Below, piece after piece: positions 46,541-57,490 of a stretch of 64,000 nucleotides of DNA; position 1 is the first letter of the stretch, and every line of letters begins with the position of its first letter. The stretch lies in assembly GCA_016169945.1 (NCBI GenBank), contig JADLSH010000363.1:3610501-3674500 (forward strand), read 5' to 3'. This DNA is from Trachythela sp. YZ-2020 (lineage: Eukaryota; Cnidaria; Anthozoa; Malacalcyonacea; Clavulariidae). A model generated the notes under the pieces. That model worked only from the letters and a program-made list of their open reading frames with translations, searched no databases and was not told where the DNA came from. The position numbers and the translations under genes were made by a program.

Positions 46541-46978
46541 GCGTAAAGCAAATACTTTGGAAAACAATCGTGCCAGGAACAGAATTTTAGTTTCTCCTCC
46601 TTCAAGTTGTCTTTTTACTGTTTCTTCGATTTGTTTACACAGTTAATTTCGCACAGACGGAAATATTATTAATTCAAATATTATTTGAATTGGTACAGTC
46701 GCTTATCTAAAAGCAACGTAGCTATTGAGTCTATATATTCATGAACTCTGGTCTATACAGTACAGTCTTTCAACGAATAGTCAATTTACGCTAATTTTAC
46801 GTCTGAAAACAAAGAACTACGTAATATTGTAAAAGTCAACATATCAGTAGCCTGGTAACGAGTTGACGTATCTGAGCTCTCATTGGCCATGCAATATTAA
46901 CGGTCAATTTAGGGGGTGGGTCAAATGACGTCTGGGGGGAGGGGTTTATAGGCATGACGTAAGCGTCATATTACTATA

Positions 46979-48606
46979 CCGCCAATATTCATGATTGTCA
47001 TCATTCAACATGTTTCCAACATTGAAGTTATTAATTTCGGACATTGAAGTTGTCTATTATTCAACATATTTTCGAGATTGAAGTTAAATCGGACATTGAA
47101 CATACCGATTATTCAGCACTCATCAGAAGTTGAATGTTCGAAATATGTTGAAAATAGATCAACACATGAATATCAGAAGTTGAATATTGGGGGCGATATA
47201 CCATAGCGTAAAATGTCCGCCAATACTAATTAATATAATTCACATCACCCCCCGGTAAAGACACAAAGGAAAATATCACCGTGTTAGTTTCAAACCAAGG
47301 TATATAGTGCGAGTCCGTTTCTGGCGCACGAAATAAGGAGATTTCTCACGACCTATTTACTGTATGCGTACCTTATAAAAAAGAAAACGACAGAACCAAG
47401 ACGTAACTTTAGTCCACGGTACCGTGCATTTGGAATAAAAAATTTGAATTACAATTAGTGGCGAGGAAGACGAAAATAGAAACTATAAAGCTTATTTAGA
47501 ATTTCGATAAAAATACATGTATTTTTGCAATTAATTAAAAATTGTATATGGCAACTTAACTCATTACCAAGACTTAGGAGTTATCTCTTGTTACCGCCTT
47601 ATCGAGGTTTGTACGAGCATGCATCAGCCATCAGCTTGGGCAAGAAATTTGAGTCGAATGAAGGTACGACTTGAGTTGACTTGAGCTGATTTCCATGAGG
47701 GCCATATCGAGCTATTTATACACGTTTAATTGTTTGAATTGCGTTTTATCAGGAATTATTTAAGGAAGGTCACAAATTTAATTAATTCCTGTATGATATT
47801 TGGTGAATCCTTTCACCAAAGAGTGTTTCAGTAATAAGAGTGTTTCAGTTTGCAAGCCTCTCACAGTCTCACTAGACGCTCATAGAGATAATGAACTCAT
47901 AATTAAAGCGATTCAGTTTCTCGACGATTCTCTATACATATACTGTTGGTATTTATTCAGGTTTCAGCATGATCGGTGCATGGTGTCGCGGTGGTGATTT
48001 TATGTAAAACTAATAATTTTTCGGTCTTTTCCTTTTGTGGCCTTTTGTGTATGTATTGTTCACAAGTCTCATTAAATTATAGGTCGTATCATGGCGACTG
48101 AAGTTATATATATACTAGTTAGTCCTGCTCGTGTCGTTCTTACTTGATTTAGTTTTAGACCTTATAAATTCTATAGAACCTCGTGTTACTGTTACTTAAT
48201 TATAAACAATTCCCTATTTCGTGCGTCAGAAACGGACTCGCACTATATACCTTGGTTTGAAACTAACACGGCGAATACGATATTTTCGCTTGTGTCTGTA
48301 CCGGGGGGGTGATGTGAATTATGTTAATTAATATTGGCGGACATTTCACGCTATGATCTATCGCCGCCAATATTCAACTTCTCATGTGTTGATTTATTTT
48401 CAACTTCTGATGAGTGCTGAATAATCGGTATGTTCAATGTCCGATTTAACTTTAATGTCGAAAACTGATGTGTTGAATAATATACATGTTCAATGTCCGA
48501 TTTAACTTCAATGTCGAAAATATGTTGAATAATAGACAACTTCAATATCCGAAACAACTTCAATGTCGGAAACATGTTGAATGATGACAATCATGAATAT
48601 TGGCGG
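46979..48606. mobile_element. Element with long terminal inverted repeats
   Basis: 1.63 kb, beginning CCGCCAATATTCATGATTGT and ending in its complement. Arms extend at least about 360-420 bp (46979-47335 and 48190-48606), and the outer parts contain repeated 'ttcaatgtcgaaa'/'ttgaagtt' units. The inner arm includes gtatatagtgcgagtccgtt. The centre, 47340-48190, has no recognisable transposase. Confidence 0.75.
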
Positions 48607-50092
48607 TGAATTAAACTCTGAATCTCAGTTCATAACAAATCTCAAGTGTATGACGAAATGCGCAGTTGTATAAAGCAAATGTGTCCTATACTCCTCTTCC
48701 AGTTTTCATGAGAAACGTTTATGCTTGTGCACAATAACTAGTGCACTTTAAAAACGATACAGAATTTTTATTTATTACAAATTATCCGCTATTAGGGCCT
48801 CACGTTTTTGGTGGGAGGGGTTACACGTACTGTTTTGGCAAAAACATATATTTGACCCTTTCCCTATGAACTGGTTAAACGTTAAAGTCACGTACTGCTT
48901 TGAGCACAGTCAGTTGAAATTTAGAATTTCGAAAGGAAAGTGAGAATTTTGAGCTGCAGAATTTGGGAGTTTATAGGAGTTGATAGAAGTCAGGAAAAAA
49001 GAAGGTTAACAACATCAGTTGAACAACATTACGAAGGATTAATAAAGGTATAAAGATACACGAATTAACACGTATATGTTCTAATTGGGGCTATTTGTAG
49101 TTTACGTCTAGATAACAACATGGATATGGTCAAACACACATTCGTATGACGTTTTGAAGATTAATTTGTTAAACGAGAGAGTATCTCTGAGAACTTGGAA
49201 ACAATGTCCTTTAGGAAATGTCGAGCAAATCTATTCGTATTTTAGACCTAAGGTTGCGGTCACACCAGTGCTAGAATCGTGCTTGCTTGGGCTAAATCCA
49301 CTTGAATCTGTCAACACGTCACCTTCCAAGCACACTTGCTAGTGTGACCGCGCAAGTTGAGCAGTTGTGAAAAATACAACTATATAGACTTAGCTTCCAG
49401 CAGGAAACATGCAGCTGCTTCTGATTGGGTATAAAATATATACATTTAACTTTGTTCTCTGAAAATGTCTTTCCTTAACAGTTTTATTTGTTCGTAGCAT
49501 TTTGTAAAACATAATTTCCATGCCACCATTCTACATATGTAGGTCCATTGTGCTTTTCGCTCTTAGAAATCGAAGTTATGCGGTCTTCCGTTTAGACTTT
49601 AATTAAAAGGAGAGCCGTAATTTAGTTAGCAACATATTGATTTCGCTTTAAATTTCCTTCTACAAAAGGCCCTTCTATATTCTGTTCTATCGAACGCGAT
49701 GCCCAAAATTTAGCGTATGATTTATTATATTTATTATAGAATAATTAACTGAAGTGCACTCAACCTTTCAAAATTCCAAATTTCAACTGACTGTGCTCAA
49801 AGCAGTACGTGTCTTTAACGGTTTTTCCAGTTCATAAGGGAAGGGTCAAATATATGTTTCTGCCAAAACAGTACGGGTAACCCCTCCCACTCCTCGTCCC
49901 ACCCTACCAAAAACGTCAGGCCCTAATAGCGGATAATTCTGTATTGTTTTTAAAGTGCGCTAGTTATAGTGCACAGGCATAAACGTTTCTCATGAAAACT
50001 GGAGGAGGAGTATAGGACACGTTTGCTTTATAGAACTGCGCATTTCGTCATACACTTGGGGTTTGTTATGAAATGAGATTCAGAGTTTAATT
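48607..50092. repeat. Inverted duplication within P block
   Basis: 48607-48955 (from tgaattaaactctgaatctc) is present inverted at 49768-50092. The spacer of about 0.8 kb is ordinary P-block sequence. A third, direct partial copy is at 50575-50670 (cgctattagggcctgacgtt). Confidence 0.75.
49252..49355. mobile_element. 104-bp MITE
   Basis: Inverted ends GGTTGCGGTCACAC and GTGTGACCGCGCAA. It is absent from the same place in the P block at about 115 (cctaaccggcagcagttg). Family unknown. Confidence 0.6.
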
Positions 50093-50930
50093 CAACGGCT
50101 GGTCCTGTGCTAAACCCTTCAACATTTTGTAATTGGAAAGAAGAGTCGAAATTCGAGCAGAATTTGGGAGGTTATATAGGAGCTAGTTGATAGAATTGAA
50201 ACCGGATGAGAGAAGGTTAAAAAATTGAAAATCATTTCGAAGGATTAATAAATTAGATAAGACACACACGAACTCAGTTTGTATAACGCATATATATTAA
50301 ATAGCGTTATTTGTATATGTAGTTTATTTCGATCCGATAACAGTATGGAAAGGCCAATTTTAAATTCATTTCTCATTTTTTGAAGTTTTTTCAATGAGGG
50401 AATTTCTTTCAGAATTTGGAAACAATATCTTTTAAGACATAACAATATATTTTAAGAAATTTTGAGGAAACCATTTTGGACCTAACAAGGATCAGTACGT
50501 TGTGAAAAAATCAATTAACTATAAGCCCTCCAGCAGAAATCAACTGCTCCTGGGCTAAACCCTATTTTTATATTAGGGCCCGCTATTAGGGCCTGACGTT
50601 TTTGGTAGGGTGGGACTATGGGTGGAAGGGGTTATATATTTGACCCTTCCCTTATGAACTGGAAAAAAATGGGGCTTAACCATTTACGGTAATCAAAGTA
50701 GAAAATGAAATAATTACGTTCTTTCTTTCAGTTATTGAAGAATTGTTTATGAAATATCGTGCTTGATTGTGTAATGAATATACTGAATACATCTAAGATG
50801 CTAGAAATGAATGGTACTCAAACACAAGGTTTGTGCAAAAAGTTTAATTGACTGACATGCTTTATTAAACAGTTGAAAAAAGCATTTATGCCCTCCGATA
50901 TGACGTCATGTTTTCACCTCGGGTTGTTTA

Positions 50931-51651
50931 AGCCTGCGAATAACAGCCGCCCGAAACAATCGGGTTGTTTGTGTGTTTGCATGTGTGGTTGTTCGTCTGT
51001 CAACAGGTTGGAGTATATGGTCGTAAACCAGGGACCAATCGGTCAAAATTGTTATAAATGCGTAATTAACAGAATGCGTAATTAATGCATGTTTAATTTA
51101 TGCATGAATACTTGGTGGGCGTATGAAGGCTTTGAGTGCCCTCTATTTAAGTAATATGCCATACAGGTGAACGAGTCTAGTATCCATCTGATTGGTTTAT
51201 TTTTTATCACGCTCGAAACGTCGAAGTAAATAGGCTTAATATCGAAATATATGAAGAGATTCTATGATTTTTGGAGTTTGATTTCGTGGCAATTTTTTCC
51301 CTCCCTACATCTCTTAGCGACCCTTCCAATGATTGCTGACAATTTTCAACTGGTTATGTTGAAATATGAATTGTTCATGTCGTATTCTATAACCTTTAGG
51401 CAACTGCCGCATAAAACAGCGATGAAAAATCGAAATTTTCGCCACTGACGGCCTGTACTTGGCTTTTTAATCCTTCAATTTCTGTTTAGTATATTTTCTG
51501 TAAAATTCCAGCTAAGTTCTTTGAAATATATAAAAAATAAACAAATAAAAAATTGAAGAATTTAGAAGTCTGTGTCATGTATGACGTCAATAGGCGAAAA
51601 ATTGGCTTGTTGGCTTGCCGGAAACGCGTATAGCGCCATCCTTAAATTTGT
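50931..51651. other. Receptor 3 upstream region
   Basis: Contains a Penelope-terminus fragment at about 51182-51226 (catctgattggtttattttt and cgctcgaaacgtcgaa). No long match to the U block of the other receptors is evident until about 51640, so the upstream sequence was replaced or lost. No gene seen. Confidence 0.45.
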
Positions 51652-51684
51652 CTGACTGGTGTGGTATTTTTATTCATTACCTAG
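51652..51684 (+). promoter_or_regulatory. Predicted 3' splice site before receptor 3
   Basis: CTGAC branch-point match at 51652-51656, T-rich tract and TTACCTAG, with AG at 51683-51684. Conserved with receptors 1 and 2 although much of the following leader was deleted, which argues that it matters. Confidence 0.6.
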
Positions 51685-52721
51685 GACCAAGTTTTGCAAC
51701 ATTTAATCATACAGATCAAATAGAAAGGGATAATTTGACGGACTTTCTGGAGCGACTTATCTTATCAGAGAAAATTATATTAATTTTCATCACCATCTTC
51801 ACAATTCTGGGAAATAGTTTGGTTTTGGTTGCGACCTGGAGAGAAAGAAGTCTTCATCAACCAAATAAATATTTTATCGCTTGTCTGGCTGTCGCTGATC
51901 TTTTGGTTGGTATGTTTGTGGCGCCACTGAAGGTGTATAAACTATATGAATCGCGACCCATATCTGATGATCTGTGTCGTTTTATGGTGTGGATAGATGT
52001 CTTTGCGGTAACAGCATCTGTTTATACACTGACCTTCATCAGTTTTGACCGATATCTTAAAATCAGCAAACCACTTCGGTATAGATCACGAATGACAACT
52101 TCCGTATCACTGAAAATAATCTTCTTCATTGTCTTTATTTCAATTGCATTTTCCACGTGCGCCATTCTTCTTCCAGGGAGCCGTGGGATTCTGTCTACCG
52201 GTGGTTCTTGCTCTGTCTTCGATTTTAATGAATCGTTTCAAAATGCCTACCATTTTTTTCAAATAAGTGTGTATTCTCTATCTCCTGTCGTCATAGTGGT
52301 TATGTACGTTCTCATTTTTCTTGTTGCTCATAAACGACAAAAAATGCTGCGAAATGGCGAACTGGGCCAAACTTCCAATGATCAGAACCAACGAAATGCC
52401 TTTAGTCAAGATATGAAAGTGATTAGAATGCTGTTGTTTGTCGTAGGAGTGTTTATATTTTGCTGGGGTCCTCTCTTTAGTTGGCATATGTGGCTTGAAT
52501 CTGAATCTAACCTCGGTTATAACTGGTATCGGTTTTATATATTTCGTACTGTAGCATACACACTTCCACTGTTTAACAGTCTATGCAATCCAATAATTTA
52601 TGCTTGGCTGGACCAAACATACAGAGAAGCTTTCAAACACCTGTTTCAGCAAATGATGTGTCGGGCAAACTCAACAAGACAACAACCACCAATAGAGTTA
52701 CGTCCACTGAGAACCAGGTGA
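51685..52721 (+). CDS. Class A (rhodopsin-like) GPCR, receptor 3 (5' exon missing)
   Basis: Seven-helix receptor of about 345 residues from the predicted exon start. Seen: GN in TM1, LAVADLL in TM2, TM3 Cys and FDRY, the Ser-Cys of extracellular loop 2, FCWGP in TM6, NPIIY in TM7 and the same PPIELRPLRTR tail as receptor 1. Position 3.32 is Asp (codon 51996-51998), the residue that binds the amine in aminergic receptors. The N-terminus is shorter. A deletion removed the stretch holding the ATG used by the sisters, and the first in-frame Met lies inside TM2 (about 51912). The frame is open upstream to a stop at 51591, with no ATG. A start in an upstream exon spliced to the AG at 51683-51684 is the simplest reading. 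Otherwise it is a pseudogene with an intact body. It is more diverged than receptors 1 and 2 are from each other. Confidence 0.85.
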
Positions 52722-53003
52722 AGGAACTTATAAATTCACATGCAAAGACATATTTTAGTTAAACGTTCGACAAACATTTTCTATCCCACAGCTTAATCGA
52801 AAATCTGCACAAATTTGTGTTTACCCGAGTTATAGATAAACGACAGCTCCAAGCCAATCAACGTTGGCGCTTTAAAGACCCTCAAGGACTAAAAAACGTT
52901 CAAAAACCAAAAAAAGGTTGAGGCAAACGCCTTAATCCACGTTTTCAAGCCAATGCATTTTAAGTCGCAGGGCCGCAGATTCAATTCCTGTCGGAGGACT
53001 TAA

Positions 53004-53154
53004 GGCTTTTTTCCACTCGTCGCAAAAACCAACTCGCAAGCTCGCTGCGAGTACTTTCATCCGATCACAATGCTCGACAGTTTATTTTAATTACATGCAA
53101 TTAAGAACTCGCCGCGAGTTTGCGAGTTGGTTTTGCGATGAGTGGAAAAGAGCC
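53004..53154. mobile_element. MITE with about 45-bp inverted ends
   Basis: Left arm begins GGCTTTTTTCCACTCGTCGC and the right arm is its near-complement ending GTGGAAAAGAGCC. It interrupts a SINE segment whose 36-bp piece (cgcagggccgcagattcaat...) recurs at about 53270. Confidence 0.75.
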
Positions 53155-53161
53155 TTTACGC

Positions 53162-53526
53162 CTGTATTCTAAAAGCTCACTCACACTCACACTCAAAGAG
53201 TGGAGATTCAATCTAAGCTTCTCTTGAGTGTCAGTGGCTCAGTGCTATTTTTAAATGCACCGGAATCGCAGGGCCGCAGATTCAATTCCTGTCGGAGGAC
53301 TTAGAGTTGCATCTTTCGCAGCCGTTCCCGTTCAGGTCTAAAATATTGTATATAATATTTCACTCGAAATATCCATCCACCTAAACCATACTATGTGAGT
53401 ACTCACCCTCCAGTTATTCAAAAATAGCACTGACAGTCAAGGGAAGCTCAGATTGAACCTCCACTCTTTGAGTGTGAGTGTGAGTGTGAGTGCGAGTGCG
53501 AGTGTGAGTGACCTTTTAGAATACAG
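53162..53526. repeat. Inverted repeat with GTGAGT microsatellite arm
   Basis: 53162-53258 (ctgtattctaaaagctcact...) is inverted at 53424-53526, where the arm has expanded to about seven gtgagt-like hexamers. The interior carries SINE sequence. Confidence 0.7.
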
Positions 53527-54170
53527 ACGTTAGAGTTGCATTTTTCGCAGCCGTTCCCGTTCAGGTCTAAAAATATTGTATATATTATTTCACTCAAAAT
53601 GTCCATCCAGCTAAACCTTCTACCTTAATTTCAATTGAGTGAGATGCAGAAAAAACATCTTGTAATTTAATAAATAACTACAATTTTTCTTGGTTGATGA
53701 ATAAGGAGATTTGAAAGTCAATTGACCGAAATTTTGCTGGAAAGAAAATACAGCTATCATAATTCTGGAATTAAGTAATCCAGGCTGAGTGGCCTGTATT
53801 TAACATTGAAATCCCACGATATGAGTAAACTGAGTAAAAGTTTAACCTCAAGTTTAACAGTTCATAACTCATATGCATTTGCTATAAAATCAAACACTGA
53901 ACACTGACAAATTATATGGAAACTCGGCAAACAAACTTTGCCAGTCTGTGTTATTATTTCACACATTGCGGTGACATTATATTGTTGATTTGTATATAAT
54001 TATAAGGACAGTTATTTGTGCATGTGTATTCAGACGTGACAATGTTGGCATGCATGCAGATTAAACCAAAATTCCTTCGGACATTCAGTAGGCTATTTTA
54101 AGATAGAAGAAGACTTATTTCGAATTACCCTTAGTAATTGGTCAAATTTGAGTTTGAAAAATATTCAGCG

Positions 54171-54483
54171 CACTCTCCGTTGGGGCTTTTCAGTGACCGA
54201 CTACATCAAGTATCTCGCTTACTTATATTACGTACTTAGCCTACATTATCTATTTTACAACAATTGTGATATTACTTTCCTAATTGTATATATCCTAACC
54301 CACCCAATTAACTTTCCCTGTGGGAGGAAACTGGAGTGCCCGGAGAAAACCCACGACTTTCGGAATAGCGTTGACTTACCCTTTTCACATGAGTGTGATG
54401 AGTATATGAGTCCTCAGCGAGAATCGAACTCAAGACTCAGAGGTGAAAGGCGCTTGCTCTGACGACTGCGCCACCGAAGCCCC
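54171..54483 (-). mobile_element. tRNA-derived SINE with conserved central domain
   Basis: On minus it starts ggggcttcggtggcgcagtc (A-box region), has B-box-like gagttcgattc, and then the same body as 24996-25268 including gtgggttttctccgggcact. It ends near cactgaaaagccccaacgga. The open frame on plus (54148-54462) is a shadow of it. Confidence 0.8.
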
Positions 54484-54751
54484 TAGATTATAGCTTGATT
54501 ATACGTTTTAATTTAGGTATATCTAGTTTATTACCCATGAGGTGCATATATATATATCCATAAGCATATTATATTAAGATACTTAAATCCTAAGTATCTT
54601 CTTGCAAATCTTATGGAGTGTCAATAATGTATATAATTCAGTCAACACAAGCTGTATGCATGGTCTCGGTTATTAAGCAATTGGTAATTTGCTCGTGGAA
54701 AGCCACGCCGAGCTTAAAAATAATTATGTATATATACTATATACTATCTTG

Positions 54752-55150
54752 TAAATGGTGTTGGTAGATGGAATACTTGAATGGAAATATATATTTATAC
54801 ATTTTTTTAGACCTAGCCAGGAGCAGTTGCGAAAATTGCAACTTAGGCCCTCTGGCATGAATTGAATGTGCCTGCGGCCCTGCGATTACCGGTGCAGCGC
54901 TCTAACCAACTGAGCTCTAACCAACTGAGTCCAGTTGCTGAGCGTTAACCGAAAGTTCGGCCGGTATATAGGATGGGAGTGATGCCAGTATATGGTGTAT
55001 GGGTAAATTCAAGATATTTTTCTCGGCATCTCGTTCGGTAGCTCAGTCGGTTAGAGCGCTGCACCGGAATCGCAGGACCGCAGATTCAATTCCTGCCAGA
55101 GGGCCTAAGTTATATTTCCGTTCGAGTATTCCATCTACCAACACCATTTA
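54752..55150. repeat. Two SINE copies facing each other
   Basis: Outer arms taaatggtgttggtagatgg and its complement bound two tRNA-like heads: minus at about 54840-54930 and plus at about 55030-55110 (ggtagctcagtcggttagag, then gattcaattcctgcc). The left head has a local duplication of ctctaaccaactgag. Confidence 0.75.
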
Positions 55151-56003
55151 AGATTAAACTTATCGAACGAGGTGCCGAAAAAAATTTTGAATTTACTCAT
55201 AGATAGTAATTTAGTTGCGATGTAAAATTAAAGAACTTTATAATTCTCTTCCGCTGGAAAGGTCTTTATTCTAAGGCTAAAGAGATGTATTTGAATGCTA
55301 AAATGGGATTTTAGAAAGAACATTGTATAAATAGGAATGTACAATAAACGTAGTGAATTTCTTCAATGGTCGTTTTTTATACTATAAGCTCTGTTTTCAT
55401 ATAGTCTATATACCGAATGAATGAACGAACGATGAACGCCTCAATAAATGAAATCTTATTAAGCACATAATTCTCACTGGCTTACATTTGATTATTTTTC
55501 ATGGTTCTGAACGCTAATTTTATATGTTCATACATGATGAAATACGTGCATGTCCAGTACTGTCGAATCGTCTCAATTCGCACGGTGATGGAGAGATTTG
55601 TAACTTGATATCTCACATTCATCGGCATAGGGCGAAACTATTTGCGCAATATTTCGATTTGTTCCATCCGCCCCATTCGTTAGATTCCTGATCGCAGATC
55701 CGCCCCATTTATATCTGCATGGCAGCCGCGTTATATGCAAATGTTAAAACTTAAGTATTATATATATATATAATCTTTTATTTGATCCTAAGTTGTTCTG
55801 ATGGTTGATCTTAATGGTTGATCTTAATGGCACCACGTAAATAGATACCTTTTCTGTACACCAAGTTGTCCGAAGCGAAACTGTTTTCGTTGTATTTGAT
55901 ATTTTATAAGTACAAAAGTTTTCATACTTCGCCTAGAGGATAAAGCTCTTTTTTGCGGTCCGAATTCATATTCTAGGGTTTCCTGCAATCTGATTGGCTA
56001 CTA

Positions 56004-56400
56004 TGACTATAGTTATAGTCATGGACTATAGTCCATGACTATGACTATGACTATAGTCATAGTCATGTTTGTTAGAGCTAGACTTAGCGTAAGTATCAGA
56101 GTTAGGGTTAGGGTTAAGGTTAGAGAAAGGGTTGGAGTTAGATGGAGGGTTAGGGTTAAAAGTAGAACAAGTGTTAGAGTTAATGAATTAGTGTTAGACT
56201 TAGAGAGTTAGGACTATAGTCAATGACTATAGTCATAAGTCATAAGTCATAAGTCATAAGTCATTAGTCATAAGTCATAAGTCATAAGTCATAAGCCATA
56301 AGTCATAAGTCATAAGTCATTAGTCATAAGTCATTAGTCATTAGTCATTAGTCATTAGTCATAAGTCATAGTCATTAGTCATAAGTCATAAGTCATAAGA
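56004..56400. repeat. 'actatagtcat' palindromic and 'agtcataagt' minisatellites
   Basis: 56004-56065 is a near-perfect palindrome of catgactatag units. 56205-56400 is about 20 tandem units of agtcataagt or agtcattagt. Between them, 56090-56210 is degenerate TTAGGG-like sequence. Confidence 0.85.
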
Positions 56401-56461
56401 TATCGGGGTTCTCCCCGCCCATGCAAAGACAACAGATATGTGGTTTTGAAAATTTCTATTT

Positions 56462-56610
56462 TTAGCATAAGTATCAGAGTTAGGGTTAGGGTTAAGGTTA
56501 GAGAAAGGGTTGGAGTTAGATCGAGGGCTAGGGTTAAAAGTAGAACAAGTGTTAGAGTTAATAAATTATTGTTAGACTTAGAGAGTTAGGGTTAGAGAAA
56601 GAGGTAGAGG
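56462..56610. repeat. Degenerate telomere-like (TTAGGG) segment, second copy
   Basis: gagttagggttagggttaag starts near 56473, and the whole 120 bases repeat 56088-56205 with few changes. Too degenerate and too short to be a chromosome end, so it is an interstitial telomere-like repeat. Confidence 0.75.
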
Positions 56611-56639
56611 GAGGAGTGGAATTTATCTTCCCTATTTTT

Positions 56640-57490
56640 ATCTTCCCTATTTCAGGATATCATGCAATATCTTAGGACATTATGTAATATCTTAGGATAT
56701 CATACAGTATCTTAGGATATCATTTTAGGATATCTTTATTTATTTATGTAACTTCGCCATTATCATGCATTCATGGCAGGGTAACCACAACAGTATGGCA
56801 CCAATTACTGTGGGCCCTTTAAATTGATATCATAAACAGCATAGATTATTATAATAAAACAGAAATAAAACACAAGGGAAACTTCGATTTACTTGTTCAA
56901 AGTCATCACCAGGTAACTATAAAATCAATCATGATCAAACACGAATTGAAACTTGATGCTAAGCAAACAATTTCTCGAAGTTTCCATTGTGTTGTATTTC
57001 GCTAACATACTTAGTTAGCGGGTTGCAAATTTTATTAAACAATTCATAGAATGTAAAATAGCTATTTAAAACATAAACAAGGCTATGAAGGCCTGACAAC
57101 TTCGATTTACTTAAATTTAGACAGAGCATAAGATTAAGACTTACAGCCTAGGATATCATACAGTATCTTAGGATATCATTTTAGGATATCATACAGTATC
57201 TTAGGATTTCATTTTAGGATATCATTTTAGGATATCATTTTAGGATATCATACAGTATCTTAGGATATATCATACAATATCTTAGGATATCATTTTAAGA
57301 TACCATACAGTATCTTAGGATATCATATACAGTATCTTAGGATATCATACCGTATCTTACGATATCATTTTACGATATCATACAGTATCTTAAGATATCA
57401 TACAGTATCTTAGGCTGTCATACAGTATCTTAAGATATCATACAGTATCTTAGGATGTCATACAGTATCTTAAGATATCATACAGTATCA
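56640..57490. repeat. 'cagtatcttaggatatcata' minisatellite split by a 0.4-kb insertion
   Basis: Units of about 20 bases at 56640-56734 and 57148-57490. The unrelated block between (about 56735-57147) begins tttatttatttatgtaactt and has no obvious ends, possibly a SINE-like insertion. Confidence 0.85.

Larger units (their letters stand above)
46540..50930. repeat. P block, copy 3, with internal insertions
   Basis: 46545-46920 and 48880-50930 match other P blocks. The intervening 46979-48606 is a long-TIR element. The segment 48607-50092 holds an inverted duplication. Segments of the 'gaacttgggagtttatagga' type appear twice in direct order (about 48965 and 50160), showing local rearrangement. 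Confidence 0.65.
52850..55810. repeat. D block, copy 4 (downstream of receptor 3)
   Basis: 53690-54130 matches sequence downstream of receptors 1 and 2. 54484-55810 matches 13850-14500 and 38500-39480. Interrupted by a MITE, SINEs and inverted repeats listed separately. No gene. Confidence 0.65.

Noticed and set aside
55030..55110. Possible tRNA gene with A and B boxes
   Set aside because: The anticodon arm has a mismatch and lacks the invariant T before the anticodon, and the sequence is part of an inverted SINE pair.
56090..56610. Chromosome-end telomere
   Set aside because: TTAGGG units are few, degenerate and mixed with other repeats, and unique DNA continues on both sides.
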